From assembly GCA_000320545.1 (NCBI GenBank), contig ADNK01000065.1, positions 15,001 to 36,574 of the forward strand: 21,574 nucleotides of DNA. The letters run 5' to 3'. The position numbers and the translations under genes were made by a program. The stretch's first letter is position 1, and the number at the start of each line of letters is the position of its first letter. Shown piece by piece: positions 16,182-21,574 of the stretch. Source of the stretch: Bigelowiella natans CCMP2755. Taxonomy: Eukaryota; Cercozoa; Chlorarachniophyceae. Under the pieces are notes generated by a model. The model worked only from the letters and a program-made list of their open reading frames with translations, was not told where the DNA came from and made no database searches.

Positions 16182-17155
16182 ATATTACCCTACGCTGTGA
16201 CGACGAAAACGTCTTCCCGTCGTTTCGAACACTTTCGGTGCTACTGACAACTGTCGATTCCGCTGGTCCAGTACCGTTCGGGGATGTTACTTTTGAGGAC
16301 TCAAGAAATTCTTTTATGCTCATAAAAGGAAGTTTGGACTCCTCTTTGGGATCTATCCAACCTGGTACCTCGTTGTTGCTACACTTGTGATCGAAAGTAC
16401 AGCTTCGTTCCCTTTTACCGTTTCTTTCGAGGTCAAGAATCGATTTGTATTGATCTTTGGAAGAGGATGATGAGGAAATGCATTGAATATTGCCAAAATG
16501 CCCTTTGTCGTATAGATAACATTGAAATTTTTCTACTTGTAGGAGCAAATTTTGGCTACGGATCTGTACCCCGCTGTACCGGGTTTTGAGCAGGTCTCTA
16601 CATTCCCTGAGAGGACGCTTTAAATGAAACATAGTGTAGCACAGAACCATTGCAAATGCTCGCTGCCCGCCTCCATCACAATGCACTAAAACGGTGGAAT
16701 CCTGCGATCGGGCCGATTCTATAAATGTCACTCCTGATACGAAGAAATCGAAGATTTCCGAGCAACCACTACAGACTAGGATCGGTGATCTTAGGTAACT
16801 TAATTTTGGATGACTGAACTCCTTGCAGGTTTCTGGAGCCATATTCACAACGTGCCTAATACGAAGGCGGCATAGTAGGCCATAGTCTTGGCTTGCGACC
16901 TAAGCAGATAACACATCAGGGGTTGATTGTAAATTCGTCTATTTTTTAAAGTTGTACCTTGTCGCCTAGATATAAGAAAGGAAATATTTTCCAAACGTTT
17001 TCAATAGGTTCTGCATCCATTGGGTTAGCTAAGGGAAAATATGAGGTCAGCTATTATTGGTGAAGTCACAGAAGGTGGAGATTCAAACCTGCACTGCTTG
17101 ATGATTTTCCACATTCTGAGGACTGACTTATATTACTGCGCTTCTCCGATGGCAT
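16099..17155 (-). CDS. dual-specificity-phosphatase-like protein (possible pseudophosphatase)
   Basis: Three-exon model on the minus strand: 17155-17089, 17028-16958, 16899-16099; phases agree, giving 312 residues. The start MPSEKRSN is followed by a short Ser-rich leader, then VWKIFPFLYLGDK, the usual DSP opening (a strand leading to Y-L-G). RIRHVVNMAPE is the next strand, and a signature loop VHCDGGGQRA (Cys about 120, Arg about 126) fits HCX5R. The family normally shows HCxxGxSRS; here the residue after Arg is Ala, and the loop has Gly-Gln where Ser is common. The region that normally supplies the general-acid Asp (after YLRSP) reads ILVCSGCSE, with no Asp in the usual place. The fold is therefore likely and catalysis doubtful. 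The C-terminal 150 residues are Ser/Lys-rich and low complexity. The gene faces away from the PHD gene across a 1.4-kb spacer. Confidence 0.75.
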
Positions 17156-17458
17156 GGTGTTTTAAAATTAAATAGAAATTTGAATGGTTGATTCACTATC
17201 TGTGACTTCTTATTCCATGCACTACTGAGCACGATCTCTTTAGAAAATAATTGCAGATAGATTAAAAATACTTGAAGCTACTTTTTCTCCAACAATTACT
17301 GCAAACTAGATATCTATATTGATATAAGTACAGAGGTGATACCAGGACCAAATAAATTATAAACCCATACGCTGAAGGTAGAATCTAATGATCTAACACA
17401 AAATCATGGGGGGAGAAAAGAAAGTGACAAGCCTATCACGAAATTTTTAAGACATGCT

Positions 17459-17794
17459 GTGAGCGAAGCAGCTCGGAATAGAAAAGGTGAAAACAGTCAG
17501 ATTCATATGAACGACATAAAACTGACACAATATTTTACATATACGACAGCCAATGATAGAGCCAACTTCTCGGAAATAATTCCTGAGTCCGAAACGCGCA
17601 GCGGAGTTCCGGAAATTCTTTACCGAATACGAGCTCGTACTGGGAAATTCTCAGACAACATAGTTTTGAAGCGAATCTGGGAAAAAACAAGGCGAATACG
17701 AGTCGTAGATCCAGTCCAATCTGGATTAAGTCAAAAGGTGGGGTATTTATTCGATTCGGTTATGGTACATACAGCAGACCTAATAACAGGTTGA
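17459..17794 (+). CDS. hypothetical ORF, unrecognised
   Basis: An open frame of about 111 codons, starting at a GTG if read from its first possible start; the first internal ATG is near 17507. Composition is mixed and soluble, with Arg-rich stretches (RIRARTGKFSDN, KTRRIRVVD). No motif, signal peptide or membrane segment is seen and no family is recognised. It could be an exon of an upstream-starting gene, a relic of a mobile element, or chance. Neighbours give no clue to function. Confidence 0.25.
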   Translation: MSEAARNRKGENSQIHMNDIKLTQYFTYTTANDRANFSEIIPESETRSGVPEILYRIRARTGKFSDNIVLKRIWEKTRRIRVVDPVQSGLSQKVGYLFDSVMVHTADLITG

Positions 17795-17835
17795 TTACAC
17801 TATTATAAGGGTACCCTGCTTTACACAGTGATATT

Positions 17836-17862
17836 TAGATCTAGATCTAGATCTAGATCTAG
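17836..17862. repeat. (TAGATC)n hexamer repeat
   Basis: About four and a half TAGATC units, made of overlapping CTAG and GATC palindromes. Confidence 0.9.
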
Positions 17863-18146
17863 CTATTTTTACATCAGATAGCCATTGTGTATGCGGACAT
17901 TTCTTGTGATTTTGCATCGTACCACTTTTTTTGGAGTGTTGGGAGAGCTATATGGTTTGAATATAAATCTTTGCGTGAACGATGTCGTTATAATAAAACA
18001 CAATGAATTCATTTAAATTAAGGATGTTCATTTCGATTTCCCAACTTGTTGTTGTCGGTACATTAAAAGAGAGGATTATTAAACCTTTTGCTCCTCCTTC
18101 CACAGGTCGTACAAACGAAATGGGGCTAGATGCTGATGGCACTCAG

Positions 18147-18234
18147 CAATCCGAACTTCGCCATTCATTTAATAGAAAAGAATTGATTGGCAATCCGAAC
18201 TTCGCCATTCATTCATTAGAAAAGAATTGATTGG
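18147..18234. repeat. 44-bp tandem duplication
   Basis: Two copies starting CAATCCGAACTTCGCC at 18147 and 18191 and ending GAATTGATTGG. They differ only around the CATTTAATAG / CATTCATTAG stretch. Confidence 0.85.
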
Positions 18235-18589
18235 TTTCGCCTCGCAACCATCACTCACCATCATTACGGAGGACGCACATCGTCGTAGTGTTTTTCTTTC
18301 ACTCTTTATTGCCAAGTTTAGAGAAAGGGAGGGGCAGTGCAAAGTGCACCAAAGCCACTTGTGATCATGGGAAGCCATGAACAGGCCAATTCTTGTACTA
18401 AAACCACAACAACTTGCACAATTTCTGGGAGTGGTAAGAAACAAGGCAACGATACAGGAGAGGCACAACTCCAAATGCATTTGGTAGGTTACAAACGGCA
18501 GAAGTAAATAACATTCAAGTCCACTTTGCCCTGAACGATATTTAGAAAAGAGTTTTGACAAGATTGCTGATAATTGTTTTGAATCTGCT

Positions 18590-18955
18590 CCAAAATTTCT
18601 CAGATGGCTTCTTCACCAAATCCAAAGACGGAAAGTGAAGAAAATAAAGAAACAAATGAAAAGAAACAGATAGCAGGGGCGAATGAAGAACCCACGTTGC
18701 ATCAGAAGGTGGATGAAAATGAGCAAATAGATGAGGCTGAAGGAGAAGAAATAGAGAAGAAAGAACACAATGCCAAAATTTCTCAGATGGCTTCTTCACC
18801 AAATCCAAAGATGGAAAGTGAAGAAAATAAAGAAACAAATGAAAAGAAACAGATAGCAGGGGCGAATGAAGAACCCACGTTGCATCAGAAGGTGGATGAA
18901 AATGAGCAAATAGATAAGGCTGAAGGAGAAGAAATAGAGAAGAAAGAACACAATG
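18590..18955 (+). repeat. 183-bp tandem duplication spanning a start codon and an acceptor-like site
   Basis: Copies at 18590-18772 and 18773-18955, each opening CCAAAATTTCTCAGATGG. I see two base differences (ACG/ATG giving Thr/Met; GAG/AAG giving Glu/Lys). The period is 61 codons, so the frame is kept and the protein gains a near-exact 61-residue repeat. The unit begins 14 bp upstream of the first ATG, so a noncoding leader piece with a good 3' splice-site shape has become coding (AKISQ) in copy 2. Confidence 0.92.
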
Positions 18956-19806
18956 ACGATGAGAATAAACGGGATTTTATCAAGGGGAAAATGGATGAAG
19001 AAGAACTCGAGATTGGTGATAATAAAACGGGCAATATTCTAGCGGTCTCCGTGGAAGATAGAAGTAGTAGAGAAGAAAATAGCAGCGAGATGAAAAGCAA
19101 CGAGAAGGACGAGCGCAAAGATGCCCTAGAGGGGGGAATGGAACAATCACAGGCAGAAGTACAGAAAGGACTACGCCGCGACAAAGATAATGTTAAGGTC
19201 TTGGAATCCAGTGATATTTTGGAGAAACAGGCAGCACATGATAAGCAACCACTAGAAAATGACGGAGGCGGGCAGGAGGAGGAAGAAGATCGTTGTTGCA
19301 TTTGTTTCAGTCCAGACGCTGATGATTATGATCAGATTTTGTACTGTGATGGATGCGACCTTATGGTTCACCAGGTACTGAGTTAGTCAATAACAAACTG
19401 CATTCAAGCGAGAATTAGAATGCGCATGTTTGCCCAATGATTAAAATATGTAAATCCCCAGTGTGGGGGTTTGGGGGGGGGGGGTACATGAAAGCTGTTT
19501 CCGTGTCGTTCTGCTAGTGTAGATAAAATGTATTTCGCACTCGATGAAAATATAATAAACTTATTTTGTAAATTTAGCGCTGCTACGGCGTTGATGTTGT
19601 GCCAGAGGGGGATTGGTTCTGTCAGCGCTGCTCTGAGGGAAAGCAGAAAATGGAAGTAAAGTGTTTGCTGTGCTCCACATATGGCTACGCGCACAAGAAA
19701 ACGCCTAAAGGAAGCTGGGTCCACTCCACTTGCGCGATGTGGCTGCCAGAGACGTCGTTTAAGAACCCCCAAACAATGTCCCCGGTCTTAGGTTCTATTA
19801 GCTGAT

Positions 19807-19850
<44 letters not shown>

Positions 19851-20292
19851 TTGCTTGTCACTACCAAACTCAGCTACATTCATTCTACCCCATCCTTCTC
19901 CTCCTCCTCCTTCTCCTCCTTCTCCTCCCCTTAGGTGCTGGAGCAGTTGACCGCGAACGGTGGCGAATCCAATGCGGTGTGTGTGGTACCACAGGGAAAG
20001 GCGCCGTGGTTCAGTGTATATACCCCAATTGCAAGGTGATATGCTGCTGTTTTCCTGAAAGAAAGAAAGAAAGAAAGAAAGAAAGAAGATCATGATAAAA
20101 TCCAAGGGAAAAAAAATCAACTAATAATTTCATGGGCAGTTTACAATGATGCAGTAACACTGTTCTGTCTTCTCAAGTGGCCGTCGTCTTTCATTCGCCA
20201 TGATGATATTATATCTGTATCGTTACAATACTGTTTCTCATGCTGAGCTCTTGCTATTACCGTATCACACCACTATCATCTATTCCTAACCG

Positions 20293-20336
<44 letters not shown>

Positions 20337-21174
20337 CTTTCCCCCCTCTCGCTTCTGCCTGCTCCTTAGTGGGCGGTGCATCCACTGTGCGGATACGAGT
20401 CAAAGACACGTATGTTCATCGATGAAATACCCGTGGTGGATGGTGGGGACGACGTCGCCAAATGCATATTTTGTCCCTTACACCATGATGTTGAATTCAA
20501 GCCAATGGAGGTTGCACGTTGGATTGCCAAGGAGAGGAGAAAGAACAATAGTAGTAGTAGTAGTACATCATTTCGTCGCACCGCCTCTTCTTCCATAAAA
20601 CGAGGAAGTAAGCGAAGTAGGATTACGGATGATGATGCTCACAACAGGAAACGCAGTTCTTTTTATTATACCAATGAAGGACAGCGATCTAACAAGCTGA
20701 TAAACAAGAAAAAGAAGAAACTAGAGCAGGGCGATGAGAGAAAGAGGATGAAGAAAAGGCGCATAGATACTAAAGGCTCTAGCCACAAATCCAATGTATC
20801 TACATCATCCTCATCTGAGATGATCAGGAAGAGAAAGAGGACGATGATGATGAAATCTGGTGCTGCTTCTTCTTCTCGATTCCTTTCTTCATCTGGTAAT
20901 AGGTCTATTAGTAGTAGCAGGAAAGGAAATGAAGGACAGGGCAAGAAGAGAAAGAAAAACATACAGGAAGCAATGACAATGTTTGGACGAAACTGGGAGA
21001 AAGTCGCAAAGTATCTTCAACTTCCACTTCTCAAGGCCAAGCGTGCAGCAAAGCGTTACCTTACCTTCCTATACGTGAAATCACGCCCTCTTCCGGAAAG
21101 AGTTGCAGCGACAGGTGGGTGGGTAGCAGTAGTAGTGAATTAGTAGTAGTATGATGATGATGATGATCTGATAG

Positions 21175-21239
<65 letters not shown>

Positions 21240-21574
21240 CTCACACACTCACTCACACACACAGACACACACACACCTCCCTCTGTGTGTGTGTGTGAGT
21301 GTGTGAGGGTGTGTGTGTGTGTGTGCGTGCGTGCGCGCGCGCGCGCGCGCGCGCGCGCACAAAGAGAGAGAGAGAGAGAGAGAGACAGACACACACACTT
21401 CTCCACAACCAGCTAATACAATAAGCTTACACTCACAATCGGCATACTATTACTTATCATGATATATCACATCATCAACATTATCATCTTCTTCTCACAC
21501 ACCCTCCTCCTTTTATTATTATATAGCATCGCTGCTGTTGAGTTCATCAAGAGGGGGAGCATTGCAGTCCTCTC
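18604..21574 (+). CDS. PHD finger / extended-PHD / SANT-like chromatin protein, 3'-partial
   Basis: Exons on the plus strand: 18604-19374, 19578-19791, 19935-20035, 20370-21114, 21527 to the window edge. Phases agree at every junction, giving about 626 residues so far. Residues 1-230 are acidic and low complexity and include the 61-residue duplication. A PHD finger (about 231-275) runs from CCICFSPDADDYDQ through CDGCDLMVH and RCYGV to DWFCQRC, with Cys4-His-Cys3 spacing. It is followed at once by VKCLLC, WVHSTCAMWLPE, then ERWRIQCGVCG, AVVQCIYPNC and AVHPLCGYE, the extended PHD of PHD-knuckle-PHD modules as in BRPF and JADE proteins, which bind the histone H3 tail and DNA. The tail is Lys/Arg/Ser-rich with several likely nuclear localisation signals. 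A SANT/Myb-like helix set (AMTMFGRNWEKVAKYL) occupies about 563-600. An ATG preceded by TTTCTCAG supports the chosen start, though a 5' leader exon is possible. The gene continues beyond the window. Confidence 0.85.
19465..19484 (+). repeat. G-run inside the intron that splits the PHD finger
   Basis: GGGGG, TTT, then twelve G in the sense strand of the intron between exons 18604-19374 and 19578-19791. Such runs can form G-quadruplex-like structures. Confidence 0.8.
19809..19847 (+). repeat. (CT)n microsatellite
   Basis: In the short intron between exons 19578-19791 and 19935-20035, followed by a CTC/CTT-rich tract. Together these give a very long polypyrimidine tract before the acceptor CCCCTTAG. 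Confidence 0.95.
20057..20087 (+). repeat. (GAAA)n microsatellite
   Basis: Tetranucleotide run about 20 bases into the intron after exon 19935-20035. Confidence 0.95.
20297..20331 (+). repeat. (CT)n microsatellite before an acceptor
   Basis: Pyrimidine run ending about 38 bases before the acceptor CTCCTTAG at 20369. Confidence 0.95.
21177..21398 (+). repeat. composite dinucleotide array: TA, GT, CA, GT, GC, GA, CA
   Basis: Within the last intron of the window: (TA)n 21177-21213, (GT)n to about 21239, CA-rich to about 21277, GT-rich about 21284-21325, (GC)n about 21333-21358, (GA)n about 21364-21386, then CA repeats. The GT and CA blocks are inverted relative to each other (for example TCACACACTCACTCACACAC against GTGTGTGAGTGTGTGAG), so hairpins can form, and the GT/GC part is strictly alternating purine-pyrimidine. 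Confidence 0.95.

Larger units (their letters stand above)
17156..18589. other. divergent intergenic spacer, putative shared promoter region
   Basis: Lies between the start of the phosphatase-like gene (minus) and the first ATG of the PHD gene (plus). It holds one unexplained ORF (17459-17794), a TAGATC hexamer repeat and a 44-bp tandem duplication. A strong acceptor-like site, TGCTCCTCCTTCCACAG, ends at 18105, and TTTCTCAG lies directly before the ATG at 18604. The PHD gene may therefore have a spliced 5' leader, but I could not fix its exons. Confidence 0.4.

Noticed and set aside
18169-18561. 130-codon minus-strand ORF before the PHD gene
   Set aside because: No domain and a Cys/Ser/Leu mix typical of noncoding; its end lies in the 44-bp tandem repeat and it has no partner exons.
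18885-19301. 138-codon minus-strand ORF opposite the PHD gene
   Set aside because: Ser/Leu/Phe-rich complement of the acidic coding region; an antisense shadow.
21176-21416. ORFs made of Thr/His/Val/Cys/Arg/Ala dipeptide runs
   Set aside because: Pure translation of dinucleotide microsatellites inside an intron.

Overview
The window is nuclear DNA of an intron-rich eukaryote. Exons are short and phase-consistent, with GT..AG boundaries, and the introns are packed with di- and trinucleotide microsatellites. Protein families are chromatin/ubiquitin type. I cannot name the species; the multi-Tudor and DUSP/USP architecture and the microsatellite load would suit a protist or alga, but that is inference. 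I saw no tRNA, rRNA, CRISPR array or bacterial-type operon.

Layout. (1) 1-1184: gene-free spacer with many GCTAGC and TGCATGC palindromes. (2) 1185-11010, minus strand: one large gene that I rebuilt by hand as 26 exons (about 1141 codons, all junction phases agreeing). It encodes a deubiquitinase with an N-terminal helical region, a Tudor-like domain interrupted by a Q17 tract, a proline-rich linker, DUSP and UBL-like domains, a block of Tudor/chromo-barrel modules, and a complete C-terminal USP catalytic domain (Cys, QQDA, CxxC pairs, His and Asp boxes all visible). (3) 11011-11343: upstream region of that gene. (4) 11344-15388: an island of very unusual composition. The dinucleotide TA is absent from 11477-13609 (2,133 bp), and all 25 TA steps from there to 15388 lie inside the tetramer CTAG. 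The island has large inverted repeats and no convincing gene; its many medium ORFs follow from the lack of TAA and TAG stops. (5) 15389-16098: composition returns to normal. (6) 16099-17155, minus strand: a three-exon dual-specificity-phosphatase-like gene with an altered signature loop. (7) 17156-18589: spacer with one unexplained ORF and two short tandem repeats. (8) 18604 to the right edge, plus strand: a gene with a 61-residue N-terminal duplication, a PHD finger, an extended PHD (a PHD-knuckle-PHD module of the BRPF/JADE kind), a basic Ser-rich tail and a SANT/Myb-like segment; it runs off the window.

Two of the three genes look like nuclear chromatin proteins: a deubiquitinase carrying chromatin-reader folds and a histone-tail reader. 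A shared histone ubiquitin/methyl pathway is possible but not shown by the sequence. The strongest candidate for something undescribed is the TA-less island. Near-identical motifs inside and outside its core differ exactly at TA steps, by both T-to-C and A-to-G changes, as if a RIP-like process acting on TpA on both strands, or a TpA-directed base modification, had rewritten it.
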